From an uncultured Terriglobales bacterium (GTDB taxonomy: Bacteria; Acidobacteriota; Terriglobia; Terriglobales; Acidobacteriaceae): a stretch of 15,969 nt of DNA. Shown in pieces: positions 7,285 through 14,317 of the stretch (positions are counted from its first letter, which is position 1; every line of letters starts with the position of its first letter). The stretch is from contig CATPBY010000081.1 in the NCBI GenBank assembly GCA_955652845.1, positions 1 to 15,969 on the forward strand, in the 5' to 3' direction. The position numbers and the translations under genes are program-made. The notes beneath the pieces are model-generated. The model saw only the letters and a list, made by a program, of their open reading frames with translations, searched no databases and was not told the origin of the DNA.

Positions 7285-8349
7285 TTACTCTCCGGCGTCG
7301 ACTTCCCTGCCAGGCTCACTTTTCTCGGGATGCGAATTGTCAGCGCCGTTGCTCTTGCCGTTTGCACTGCTCTTCGATTCCAGAAGCAACATCTGTTCCT
7401 CGGCGACTCGCGTCTTGTGCTCGTCGTAAGCCCGGATAATACGCTGCACCAGGTGATGCCGGACCACGTCGCCCTCATCGAAGTATACAAACGTCAGGCC
7501 ATCTACTTTCTTCAGCACATCCACGGCTTCAAGCAGTCCGCTGCGACGCGCTGCCGGCAAATCGATTTGAGTGACGTCGCCGGTGATGACTGCCTTGGAG
7601 TTGAATCCGAGGCGGGTGACAAACATCTTCATCTGCTCGGAAGTCGTATTCTGCGCTTCGTCGAGAATGACAAACGAGTCGTTCAGGGTACGTCCCCGCA
7701 TAAAAGCAATGGGCGCGATCTCGATAACACTCTTCTCCAGATAGCGGTCGACCTTTTCCGGCTCGAGCATGTCATAGAGAGCGTCGTAAAGTGGGCGCAG
7801 GTAGGGATCGATCTTATCCTGCAAAGTCCCGGGCAAAAACCCAAGCCGCTCGCCGGCTTCCACCGCGGGACGCGCCAGAATGATCCGGTTCACCCTCTTG
7901 GCTAACAGCGCGGAGATCGCCATCGCTACTGCCAGATAGGTCTTACCTGTCCCGGCGGGCCCGATGCCGAACACCATGTCGTGATTTTCAATGGCTTCCA
8001 CATAGCGACGCTGGTTCACACTCTTGGGCTGCACCGTGCGTCGGCCGAAGGAGCGCTGCCGCCCCGCCTCAGCCAGCCCCCTCAGGGTGGCTTTAGGATC
8101 GCCGATAAGCACACGGAGCATGCTGTTCAGATCGCCGTTGTTGAAAATATGTCCGGAGCGCTGAAGTTGATCGTAGTCGGCAAAGACCTGCTGGGCCCGC
8201 GCTACGTCGCGGGCGGCTCCTTCCAGCTCAATGGAATCGGAGCGAAGATCGATGTTGATGTTCAGGCCGTCTTCCAGCACATGCAGGTTTTCATCGCGCG
8301 TGCCGAACAAGGTCTCTAGGTTTGGGCTAATATCAATACTTTTCTTCAT
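7285..8349 (-). CDS. phoH: PhoH-family ATPase (YbeZ type)
   Basis: This 354-residue cytoplasmic ATPase has a short N-terminal RNA-binding-like region (about 20-80) and a PhoH domain. It carries Walker A GPAGTGKT (130-137), the family stretch RPAVEAGERLGFLPG (160-174), Walker B VILDEAQN (227-234) and the conserved TGDVTQIDLP (256-265). The hydrophilic tail (about 320-354) is variable. PhoH/YbeZ is a probable RNA helicase that works with YbeY in rRNA maturation, and ybeY is the next gene. ATG 8349 is the only reasonable start; a GGGGAGG lies 15 bases upstream, farther than usual. Confidence 0.95.
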   Translation of the reverse strand: MKKSIDISPNLETLFGTRDENLHVLEDGLNINIDLRSDSIELEGAARDVARAQQVFADYDQLQRSGHIFNNGDLNSMLRVLIGDPKATLRGLAEAGRQRSFGRRTVQPKSVNQRRYVEAIENHDMVFGIGPAGTGKTYLAVAMAISALLAKRVNRIILARPAVEAGERLGFLPGTLQDKIDPYLRPLYDALYDMLEPEKVDRYLEKSVIEIAPIAFMRGRTLNDSFVILDEAQNTTSEQMKMFVTRLGFNSKAVITGDVTQIDLPAARRSGLLEAVDVLKKVDGLTFVYFDEGDVVRHHLVQRIIRAYDEHKTRVAEEQMLLLESKSSANGKSNGADNSHPEKSEPGREVDAGE

Positions 8350-8687
8350 TCGGTTGCGGCGCTTGCCTCCCCGGCTTTAGATGCGTAACTTGTAATACCG
8401 GCACCGTTCGGAGATCCCCGAAAATAGCGAAAACACTGCGCCCTTTTTACGGACAAACAATTCTTCTGGATGGAGATGGAAACAGCCGACGGTGCTCGCC
8501 CCGAGGCGCAGGCAACAGCCATTAAGCAAAGACTACCCCTGCCATTGGAATAGAGTCAATGGAGGAAATCGGCGCCCAATCCCCCTGGAGCAGCAATCAG
8601 CCGCATCGAGTTGACCGGCCACAACTTACTCCCGTAGAATGACTTAGTTAATACCCATCTGAAGAAAACGAAGGTAACGAATCTGAC
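8350..8687. other. 338-bp divergent intergenic region between phoH and rpsT
   Basis: No gene is supported here. The right part holds a good rpsT promoter (8611-8640). The left part, which should carry the phoH promoter on the minus strand, shows only a 5-bp hairpin (TTCGG/CCGAA, 8407-8422) and no convincing -35/-10 pair. A 27-codon open frame in the middle (starting MEMETADG) has no Shine-Dalgarno and no recognisable product. Confidence 0.6.
8611..8640 (+). promoter_or_regulatory. Sigma-70-type promoter of rpsT
   Basis: TTGACC (8611-8616), an 18-bp spacer and TAGAAT (8635-8640) make a near-consensus promoter. It would start transcription near 8647 and leave a leader of about 40 bases before the rpsT ATG. 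A modest GAAGG (8670-8674) precedes the ATG by 13 bases. Confidence 0.65.
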
Positions 8688-8951
8688 ATGGCAAACCATT
8701 TTTCTGCGCTGAAGCGCGCTCGCCAGACCGAGACCCGCAGCGCCCGCAATCGCAGCAATACATCGCGCCTGCGCAGCGCCCTGCGACAACTCCGGGAATC
8801 TTTGGCTAAGGGTGATAAGGCATCCGCGGAGAGCATTTTCCGGCAAACGGTGTCGGCTCTCGATAAGGCGATCCAGAAGGGCGTGATCCACGAAAATACG
8901 GCGTCGCGCTATAAATCTCGCCTCAGCGCGAGATTGACTGCTTTGAAGTAA
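8688..8951 (+). CDS. rpsT: 30S ribosomal protein S20
   Basis: This 87-residue basic protein begins MANHFSALKRARQTE, the S20 signature start, and ends in the typical C-terminal helix (NTASRYKSRLSARLTALK). S20 binds 16S rRNA early in 30S assembly. The length matches the family. It is the only plus-strand gene in the right three quarters of the window. It converges with holA (91 bp between the stops), an adjacency also found in other bacteria as I recall. Confidence 0.97.
   Translation: MANHFSALKRARQTETRSARNRSNTSRLRSALRQLRESLAKGDKASAESIFRQTVSALDKAIQKGVIHENTASRYKSRLSARLTALK
8914..8935 (+). other. Perfect 8-bp inverted repeat inside the 3' end of rpsT
   Basis: AATCTCGC (8914-8921) pairs fully with GCGAGATT (8928-8935) around a 6-base loop, 16 bases before the end of the stop codon. 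No T-run follows (GACTGCTTTG), so it is not a classical terminator. It could protect the mRNA 3' end or be a by-product of coding sequence. Confidence 0.4.
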
Positions 8952-9042
8952 GCTCAAAACAGCTGTCATCCTGAAGACCCAGTCGATGGGCAAAACCAAT
9001 CAACTGGTGAGCGGAAGGGGGCCTGCTTGTTAATGTCCTGGC

Positions 9043-10167
9043 CTACACTGGCAGCTCTTCCTGAGACCATCCGGGGACCTCAGGCTTGGCCTCGGCGGTG
9101 AGATCAAGAATCAGCTTCTCCAGCACCAGACGCTTGCTCACCGGATTCGAGCGCAGCGCAAGATCGGTCTTTGCCACCAGTCGGATGGCCCGAGTAAGTT
9201 CGCGTTTTGATTTATAACGCCGGGCTTGCTTAATGATGTCATCGGCGGCGAATGGCGGCACTCGGAATCCCTGCCAGAGCGCGGCCCAGAGCATTCGCTG
9301 GTCGCGAACATTCCGCTCCAGAATCACCAGCATCTGGCGGAATGTCTTTGCCAGCATGTAGAGATGGCCGATCGCGGCTTCGTCGCCGACCCCTGTAGTC
9401 AGAATCGCGTCCAGCATTTGAAGCGCGCGCACCCGGTCTTTGGCGGAGATCGCATCTGTCAGTTCGTACAAAGATCGCTGCTTGGCCGCCAGCACCATAG
9501 TCTCCACATCGCCCAGCGTGATTCGCTTTTTCTCCCCGGCATAGAGAATCAACTTCTCCAGTTCATTGGAGATCATCATCATGTCGCCGCCGAGCGCGTC
9601 CACCAGTTCGCGGGCCGCATCCGGATCGATTTTAACCGCCCGCGTGACACAATACTCTCCAATCCAGCGCACCGCCTCGCCTTCTTCCACGCGCGCCAGT
9701 TCGACAATCGCGCAATACTGCCCCAGGGTGTCCCGGATGCGCTGGTACCGATCTTTATCGGTCAACTCCATGCGCCGGGCGTCGGCCGGAATACTGATAT
9801 GGTCAGCGACGAGAATCAGGACCGCATCAGGGTTGGGATCCTGACAATAGGATTCGATCGCCGCCAGCTTATCTTCATTCGATCCTCGTCCAAACAGGTG
9901 TTTCACGCCACGAACGAAAAATACCTGGAAGGGCGCCATCAGCGACGGCGTGCGAGCCCGATCAAGAACTTCAGCAAGGTCGGTTTCTCCCAGATCAAAA
10001 TCGAACAAGCTGAAATCGCGGAGCTCTTCAGGCACCAGGTGCTCGAGAATTGCTTCCCGGCAGCGCTTGCGGAAAAACACCTCATCGCCGACAAACACAT
10101 ATGCCGGACGCAACCTGCGGGCCTGCACTTCAGAAACGAAGCGGTCGGCTTGAGCAAAAGCCCGCAT
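9043..10167 (-). CDS. holA: DNA polymerase III subunit delta (clamp loader)
   Basis: Delta opens the sliding clamp within the clamp-loader complex. The 374-residue protein begins with the family's degenerate AAA+ N-domain (YVFVGDEVFFRKRCREAIL, starting near 23, a region where family members read YLLxGxExxLxxxxxxxL). It continues with a central lid and a C-terminal collar region (MLAKTFRQM and RELTRAIRLVAKTDLALRS, about 285-345). There is no functional Walker A, which is normal for delta. It is slightly longer than the usual 340 residues. Its ATG overlaps the lptE TGA by one base (TGATG), so it is the last gene of the psd-pssA-usg-like-lptE-holA operon. The lptE-holA pairing is conserved in many Gram-negative bacteria. 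Confidence 0.93.
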   Translation of the reverse strand: MRAFAQADRFVSEVQARRLRPAYVFVGDEVFFRKRCREAILEHLVPEELRDFSLFDFDLGETDLAEVLDRARTPSLMAPFQVFFVRGVKHLFGRGSNEDKLAAIESYCQDPNPDAVLILVADHISIPADARRMELTDKDRYQRIRDTLGQYCAIVELARVEEGEAVRWIGEYCVTRAVKIDPDAARELVDALGGDMMMISNELEKLILYAGEKKRITLGDVETMVLAAKQRSLYELTDAISAKDRVRALQMLDAILTTGVGDEAAIGHLYMLAKTFRQMLVILERNVRDQRMLWAALWQGFRVPPFAADDIIKQARRYKSKRELTRAIRLVAKTDLALRSNPVSKRLVLEKLILDLTAEAKPEVPGWSQEELPV

Positions 10168-10688
10168 CAGAAGCCCTCCAGAATGTCCGATACCAGGGAG
10201 CGGGCAAACTCCCGCGACAGGCGTTCCAGGGCGGGCGAGTCCTCCTGGAAGAAACTGTTCAAGGTCTGCGAAATCTGATATTGCTCCCGAAAGACGTAGG
10301 ACGGATTTTCGTAGATCACCTTTCCTTTTTTATCGGTGAGCGCAACCTTCATGCTTACTGCGACCATGGCGCTGGCAGTGCGACCAGTCTGTGAATCATA
10401 AGTAAGCGGCTGCGATGACGTACCCAGAACCGTTCCGCTTAAGGTGGCATCGGCCTCGCTGCTGGTCTGGTTCACGATGTGATAGTGAGTGCGCGTAATC
10501 ATTTCCCGTACCACCGCTGCGGTAAGCCTCTGCTCGATCTTGTAGTTCTGGGTGGCATTGATAAATTCTGGAATCGCTACCGTCTGGATATCTTCGGGGA
10601 TGGTAACCGCGTGGCCTCCGGTGTGATAGCCGCAGCCGGTTGCACTCAGCCACAGTAGCACCGCCAACCATCCCCGGCCCGTCCTCAT
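10167..10688 (-). CDS. lptE: LPS-assembly lipoprotein LptE
   Basis: LptE sits inside the LptD barrel in the outer membrane and helps LPS reach the cell surface. From ATG 10688 the product is 173 residues. It has a short basic N-terminus, a hydrophobic segment (7-15) and a lipobox ending ...SATGC with Cys19, followed by GYHTGG, the usual CGYxxxG start of mature LptE. The lipobox is imperfect (Ala at -3, Thr at -2). The domain contains VAIPEFINATQNYKIEQRLT, typical of the family. This start is chosen over a GTG at 10733 because ATG 10688 forms an ATGA overlap with the stop of the upstream gene. It is followed by holA. Confidence 0.9.
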   Translation of the reverse strand: MRTGRGWLAVLLWLSATGCGYHTGGHAVTIPEDIQTVAIPEFINATQNYKIEQRLTAAVVREMITRTHYHIVNQTSSEADATLSGTVLGTSSQPLTYDSQTGRTASAMVAVSMKVALTDKKGKVIYENPSYVFREQYQISQTLNSFFQEDSPALERLSREFARSLVSDILEGF

Positions 10689-11764
10689 TGGATTTTTCCT
10701 CGAGGCCGGGTCGCTGCCATGGTTTCCGCGCACTCCACAGAATTGGCTGCGCTGATGCGCAGATTATCGGACGCCGCCCACAGCCAAAAAGCGTTGGCGA
10801 GGTTGGCATCGGGAACAATCGACACCAGGACATCGCCCTGTCCAGCCGCATTCACATTGCTCGGGGCATCCTCGGAAAGATTCGCAATTTTCACATGTTC
10901 CCCGGCAAGCGCCTGGGAGATTCTTTCTCCATCCACAGATTGGTCCATCTCCAGATGGATGGCGAAAGCATGTCCATGGAAAACAGGGGCCTGTACCAGC
11001 AGGAGAGAGGGTTGTGGAGCGTTCTCGCCGGCAATGCGGCGGTAGTGCTTCATCACCCGGAGCTCTATCGCAGCAAGCGCGGAGGCCGAATGGTCACCGT
11101 AGCGGGTCACCATGTTGAATGCGACCTGAGTGTCGAATACCTTCTTGGGTAATTGCTGAAAGGACAGCAGGTTCACAGTCTGCTCATGCAGCTCATCCAT
11201 GCCTTTCTGCCCGTGTTGCGAAGCCGGTTCAAATACGGTTGCAACTGCGCGCGCTACTCTTCCCGCTCTCTGGGCGCGCAATAAAACCAATGCCAGCACG
11301 ACGGCCGCTGGATGGGCCACAACTGCCGGAGCCGGTTGCAGCTCCAGCGGCATACTTTGACCTAACTGCCGCTCGATCCACGGAGATCGAACCGCGGCCT
11401 CCGGCTCATCCTCCAGCGCGAAGGAGAGATCAATGATGGCGCTGCCAGCCTTGCGTGCTGATTTCCAATTGCGCTGTGTGGACTTCGGATCGGAAGCAAA
11501 AAATGTGAAGTCGATGTTTTCAAACTGCTCTGCCCGCACGCTCTGGATAAATGAAACCTCATCTCCCACTGTCTCCAGTTGACCCAGCGATTCTTCGTCA
11601 TCAAGCAGTTTGATGTCGAGCGAAGGAAAATTGCGGTCATTCAACACTTCCGCAACTTCCTTTCCCTTGAGCGTCGAGGCGCCGACGATGGCTACACGAT
11701 AAAGATTCGCCGCGCGCGCCGGCTCCAGCTGCGCCCCCACCCCTGGTTTGAACGTTGAACTCAT
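10685..11764 (-). CDS. USG-1-like aspartate-semialdehyde dehydrogenase-family pseudoenzyme
   Basis: This 359-residue protein has the ASADH two-domain fold pattern. An N-terminal Rossmann-like part begins VAIVGASTLKGKEVAEVL (24-41), where ASADH has GATGxxG, so the dinucleotide loop is altered. The site where ASADH has NPNCS reads HPAAV (151-155), so Ala154 replaces the catalytic Cys. The SGAG segment reads EPASQHGQKG (179-188). The C-terminal APVFHGHAF (259-267) and SDNLRISAA (332-340) regions are kept. This pattern resembles E. coli USG-1, an ASADH homologue without the active-site Cys (family knowledge from memory). It is therefore unlikely to make aspartate semialdehyde. It overlaps pssA and lptE by 4 bp each (ATGA). 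The function is unknown; a structural or regulatory role in envelope synthesis is only suggested by context. Automated annotation would probably call it asd. Confidence 0.82.
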   Translation of the reverse strand: MSSTFKPGVGAQLEPARAANLYRVAIVGASTLKGKEVAEVLNDRNFPSLDIKLLDDEESLGQLETVGDEVSFIQSVRAEQFENIDFTFFASDPKSTQRNWKSARKAGSAIIDLSFALEDEPEAAVRSPWIERQLGQSMPLELQPAPAVVAHPAAVVLALVLLRAQRAGRVARAVATVFEPASQHGQKGMDELHEQTVNLLSFQQLPKKVFDTQVAFNMVTRYGDHSASALAAIELRVMKHYRRIAGENAPQPSLLLVQAPVFHGHAFAIHLEMDQSVDGERISQALAGEHVKIANLSEDAPSNVNAAGQGDVLVSIVPDANLANAFWLWAASDNLRISAANSVECAETMAATRPRGKIQ

Positions 11765-12642
11765 GAGATCTGTGATGCCTCACGGTAGGCTGGAGGTGGA
11801 GGATTATTTTTCGGACGGAAAATCCATTGCAGGCGCCATATTACGCCGGAGAAGGTGTACAGCAGCGCGATCGCGAATAAAACAAAGCGCGAAAAAAACC
11901 AGATGGAAGCGAACAGCAATCCGAACAGAATAATCAGTTGGAAGCGCTGCCGGGAACGAAAATCAATATCTTTGAAACTATAAAACCGCCAGGTGCTTAC
12001 CATCAGGTATGCCACCGCCACCACCATGAACATCCAGGTGATGGCAGTCCACCAGGACAGCACGGGATCCCCAAGTGAGAGGTGGACTACGGCGGCGATA
12101 ACTCCCGCTCCCGCGGGAATCGGCATTCCAACAAAATATTTTTTGCCCGGGCGGCCGGGGTTTGATGGCTGCGGATTCGATGTGATGTTAAAGCGTGCCA
12201 GGCGGCTGGCTCCTGCGATCAGAAACAAAAAGCTGGCAATGGCGCCGAACTGCCCTATCTTGGTATAGAGCTCCCCGGTATTGGTCGCCGTTAACTGGCG
12301 GAAGCCCCACATCCATGCCAGCATCGCCGGCGCAACTCCGAAGGTGATGACGTCTGCCAGCGAATCCAGTTCCTTACCGAACTCACTGCTAGTGTGGGTG
12401 ACGCGAGCGATACGTCCATCCAGCCCGTCAAACAGGACGGCAAACCCGATCGCCTTGGCGGCGTAATCCAAATGCCACGGCTCTGCCACACTGCCATGGG
12501 TGATTTGCAGGATGGCATAATACCCGGCCGCGATATTCGCTGTGGTGAACAGTGAGGGAAGAATGTACAAACCTTTGCGAAGGCGCCGCGAAGGCTGGTC
12601 GTCCTTGCGCCGTCTGGGAATCTCCTGAAGCTCGGGGTCCAT
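11761..12642 (-). CDS. pssA: CDP-diacylglycerol--serine O-phosphatidyltransferase
   Basis: This integral membrane enzyme joins CDP-diacylglycerol and serine to give phosphatidylserine plus CMP. The CDP-alcohol phosphatidyltransferase signature runs from D72 to D97 (DGLDGRIAR...EFGKELDSLAD), with D72, G73, D75, G76, A79, R80, G89, D93 and D97 in place. The 293 residues contain six to eight hydrophobic segments (near 29-46, 63-72, 96-115, 131-147, 175-190, 198-217, 234-250 and 253-272). The N-terminus is charged and cytosolic. The ATG overlaps the psd stop by one base (TAATG), and AAGGAGAG (12655-12648) is a strong Shine-Dalgarno within the end of psd. The product is the substrate of Psd, the preceding gene. 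Confidence 0.95.
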   Translation of the reverse strand: MDPELQEIPRRRKDDQPSRRLRKGLYILPSLFTTANIAAGYYAILQITHGSVAEPWHLDYAAKAIGFAVLFDGLDGRIARVTHTSSEFGKELDSLADVITFGVAPAMLAWMWGFRQLTATNTGELYTKIGQFGAIASFLFLIAGASRLARFNITSNPQPSNPGRPGKKYFVGMPIPAGAGVIAAVVHLSLGDPVLSWWTAITWMFMVVAVAYLMVSTWRFYSFKDIDFRSRQRFQLIILFGLLFASIWFFSRFVLFAIALLYTFSGVIWRLQWIFRPKNNPPPPAYREASQIS

Positions 12643-13310
12643 TAACGCTCTCCTTGACGAGTCTCTAGCGCAGTAGTTGCCGCAATTTGCTCTGGCTCAT
12701 GACCCAGATAGGCCAGCACACTGGACCCGCCCTTCACTTTGTCGCCAACTTTGACTTGCAGGCTGGCGGAGGTATCCAGGAGGACGTCGACTCGCGAACC
12801 AAACTTGATGAGCCCCACCCGTTCCCCGCGCGTAACCTGGTCGCCCACCTTCTTGGTGAAGACAATGCGCCGCGCCAGGATTCCGGCGATCTGCTTGAAA
12901 ACCACGGTCTGGCCGTCGCCTTCCAGCGTGACAATGTTCTGTTCGTTGTGCTCGGCGGAAAGGGCGCTCATCGCGTTTAGAAACTTTCCTTTTTGATAGC
13001 GCACGTCGCGGATCAGACCGGCTACAGGGGAGCGGTTTACGTGCACATCAAACACGCTCAGAAAGATGCTGATCCGGAGCCGCCGGGCCCCGTTAACGAC
13101 GACCGGAGCCAGATCAGTGACTTTGCCATCGCCGGGAGAGACTACGGCGCCGTCAGCCTGCGGAATATTGCGTTCCGGATCCCGGAAAAACCAAAGGAAG
13201 AAACCTGCCAGCAAAATGGCTGGCAGAGCCCATGCTGCGCCTGCGACCCAGGCAAGCAATACGGCCGCGACGACAAGCGTAAGCGCGTAATAATAACCGT
13301 CCGGAACCAT
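12642..13310 (-). CDS. psd: Phosphatidylserine decarboxylase proenzyme (short type)
   Basis: Psd converts phosphatidylserine to phosphatidylethanolamine and is self-cleaved to create a pyruvoyl group. The 222-residue form has two N-terminal membrane segments (about 8-42), the conserved SPGDGKV (58-64, Asp61), FDVHVNRSP (87-95, His90) and the cleavage site FGSRVD (170-175), where Ser172 should become the pyruvoyl group. This GS site and length mark the short type rather than the LGST type of E. coli. It heads the operon and is followed by pssA with a 1-base overlap. No Shine-Dalgarno precedes the ATG; a TATAAT only 12 bases upstream suggests an almost leaderless mRNA. Confidence 0.95.
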   Translation of the reverse strand: MVPDGYYYALTLVVAAVLLAWVAGAAWALPAILLAGFFLWFFRDPERNIPQADGAVVSPGDGKVTDLAPVVVNGARRLRISIFLSVFDVHVNRSPVAGLIRDVRYQKGKFLNAMSALSAEHNEQNIVTLEGDGQTVVFKQIAGILARRIVFTKKVGDQVTRGERVGLIKFGSRVDVLLDTSASLQVKVGDKVKGGSSVLAYLGHEPEQIAATTALETRQGER

Positions 13311-13322
13311 CGGGAAACTAGA

Positions 13323-13328
13323 ATTATA
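13323..13328 (-). promoter_or_regulatory. Perfect -10 box (TATAAT) 12 bases before psd
   Basis: On the minus strand TATAAT occupies 13328-13323 and the psd ATG begins at 13310. A start site 6-7 bases after the box would leave only 5-6 leader bases, which fits the absence of a Shine-Dalgarno. The -35 position (CGTTCC at 17-bp spacing) is poor. Confidence 0.45.
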
Positions 13329-13373
13329 GTGCAGGCTCCGATAGCGGAACGGGTTTTGAGCTTAAATCCTAAT

Positions 13374-13395
13374 AAAAAAGGCGCTTATCAGCGTC
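13374..13395 (-). terminator. Possible weak terminator after the DUF465 gene
   Basis: On the minus strand, CGCT (13393-13390) pairs with AGCG (13385-13382) around a GATA loop, with one more pair beyond a mismatch. Six T follow almost at once (13379-13374). The stem is short, so it is only a candidate. It lies between the DUF465 stop (13455) and the psd -10 box. Confidence 0.35.
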
Positions 13396-13454
13396 GTGGT
13401 GACTGACAAACCAAGTCCTTGGCGGCCGGAGCCGCATCCGGTTGCGATTGAGAA

Positions 13455-13685
13455 TTAAGCGACCTGGTTCTGTCCGACCTGCCGGTACTCGCGCTCAATC
13501 GACTGCATTTGATCTTTGAGGCGCAGTTTAAGCTTTTTTAGCCGCACTTCTTCGAGCTTTTCGTCGTCGGTGAGATATCGTTTTTGGGTGAGTGACTCGA
13601 GTCTTTGTGAGTACTGTGTGTGCTCCTGGGCCAGTTTGCGGAATTCCTGATGGCTGGCCAGAAGCTGGTCACGTGGAGTTAGCAT
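13455..13685 (-). CDS. DUF465 / YdcH-like small coiled-coil protein
   Basis: The 76-residue product begins MLTPRDQLLASHQEFRKLAQ and continues with the LTDDEKLEEVRLKKLKLRLKD pattern of the DUF465 (YdcH) family, whose function is unknown. It is charged and almost wholly helical; the second half (about 35-70) should form a coiled coil. The start at 13685 is fixed by a perfect AGGAGG nine bases upstream; the frame runs on to 13721 but that extension has no support. It is a stand-alone gene, 144 bp upstream of psd and 125 bp downstream of rimI, on the same strand. Confidence 0.85.
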   Translation of the reverse strand: MLTPRDQLLASHQEFRKLAQEHTQYSQRLESLTQKRYLTDDEKLEEVRLKKLKLRLKDQMQSIEREYRQVGQNQVA

Positions 13686-13694
13686 CCAGCAGAC

Positions 13695-13700
13695 CCTCCT
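13695..13700 (-). promoter_or_regulatory. Strong Shine-Dalgarno of the DUF465 gene
   Basis: The minus strand reads AGGAGG, nine bases before ATG 13685. It decides between this start and the in-frame upstream one at 13721, because it lies between them. Confidence 0.75.
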
Positions 13701-13810
13701 GCACGATATATGCAGCCCCAAATTAACACAGCATTAATGTGGCTTCAATCCCTAATTCCATGGAAGAAGAGCCATTTTAGTGAACAGAATTGCACCATTT
13801 GCGCGGCAAT

Positions 13811-14317
13811 TTACATCAGATCAAGCCGGTAAAGTATCGCGGCTTCCTCGGGATCGCGATAATAGGCCGGGCGAATACCGGCTTTCTTGAAATCGCATTT
13901 CTCATACAGCGAACAGGCAGCCAGGTTCAACTCCCGTACTTCAAGAAACACTGCCTTCGCACCCCGCATGCGCGCAAGCGCCAATAGTTTTTCTAACAGA
14001 CGGGTGCCCAAGCCTCTCCGGCGCGAGGAACTGCTCACAACCATGTTCTCGATCTCTAATTCAGAATCGATCTGGCGGGCAACCAGGAAACCCTGTATGC
14101 CTGGGTCATCTTCAATGACGAGGCCGAAACGGCTGGTTATGGCGTCGTCGCTACACCTTGCCGCCGCCTGTGCTCCGAAAATTTCCTCGTAGCGAGCCTG
14201 CGACCAGTGTGCCGCGGTACTTGCATCTTGCTCGAGGGACATTATGGAAGGGATATCAGCGGAGGTTGCCAGACGCACGGTTATGTTTCTGTTCTGCGTA
14301 ATGAAATCCGAAGTCAC
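13811..14317 (-). CDS. rimI: RimI-type ribosomal-protein-alanine N-acetyltransferase
   Basis: This GNAT-family enzyme transfers acetyl from acetyl-CoA to protein N-termini; S18 is the classical RimI target. From GTG 14317 it is 168 residues. The acetyl-CoA loop is RRRGLG (99-104). The RimI stretch EVRELNLAACSLYEKCDF (126-143) is followed by GIRPAYYRDPEEAAILYRLDL, the usual C-terminus. In the LYxxxGF motif the Gly is Asp (142). The GTG is chosen because it forms a GTGA overlap with the tsaB stop. An ATG at 14422 would overlap tsaB by 109 bp and adds residues foreign to the family. The tsaB-rimI pair is a standard bacterial arrangement. Confidence 0.9.
   Translation of the reverse strand: MTSDFITQNRNITVRLATSADIPSIMSLEQDASTAAHWSQARYEEIFGAQAAARCSDDAITSRFGLVIEDDPGIQGFLVARQIDSELEIENMVVSSSSRRRGLGTRLLEKLLALARMRGAKAVFLEVRELNLAACSLYEKCDFKKAGIRPAYYRDPEEAAILYRLDLM

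Noticed and set aside
8556..8999. Minus-strand open frame spanning rpsT and its promoter
   Set aside because: It covers the S20 gene and its promoter in antisense and has no recognisable product.
9226..10278. Long plus-strand open frame (350 codons) opposite holA
   Set aside because: It is antisense to holA, His/Arg/Gln-rich as expected of a shadow frame, with no family resemblance.
10689..10733. Longer lptE start at a GTG (10733)
   Set aside because: It would lie 45 bp further inside the upstream gene and put 15 charged residues before the signal peptide; ATG 10688 gives an ATGA overlap and a normal lipoprotein signal.
10685..11764. Functional aspartate-semialdehyde dehydrogenase (asd)
   Set aside because: The active-site Cys position is Ala154 (HPAAV instead of NPNCS) and the SGAG and GATGxxG motifs are altered, so the catalytic name is not supported.
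13411..13441. Small palindromes (CCAAG-tc-CTTGG and CCGGA/TCCGG) in the psd-DUF465 gap
   Set aside because: Stems are only 5 bp with no promoter or terminator context; likely chance in GC-rich DNA.
13686..13721. 12-residue N-terminal extension of the DUF465 protein
   Set aside because: The strong AGGAGG at 13695-13700 lies inside the extension and points to ATG 13685.
13788..13811. Hairpin AATTGC/GCAATT at the rimI stop codon
   Set aside because: The 6-bp stem has a 12-base loop, is AT-rich and lacks a T-run, so it is not a credible terminator.
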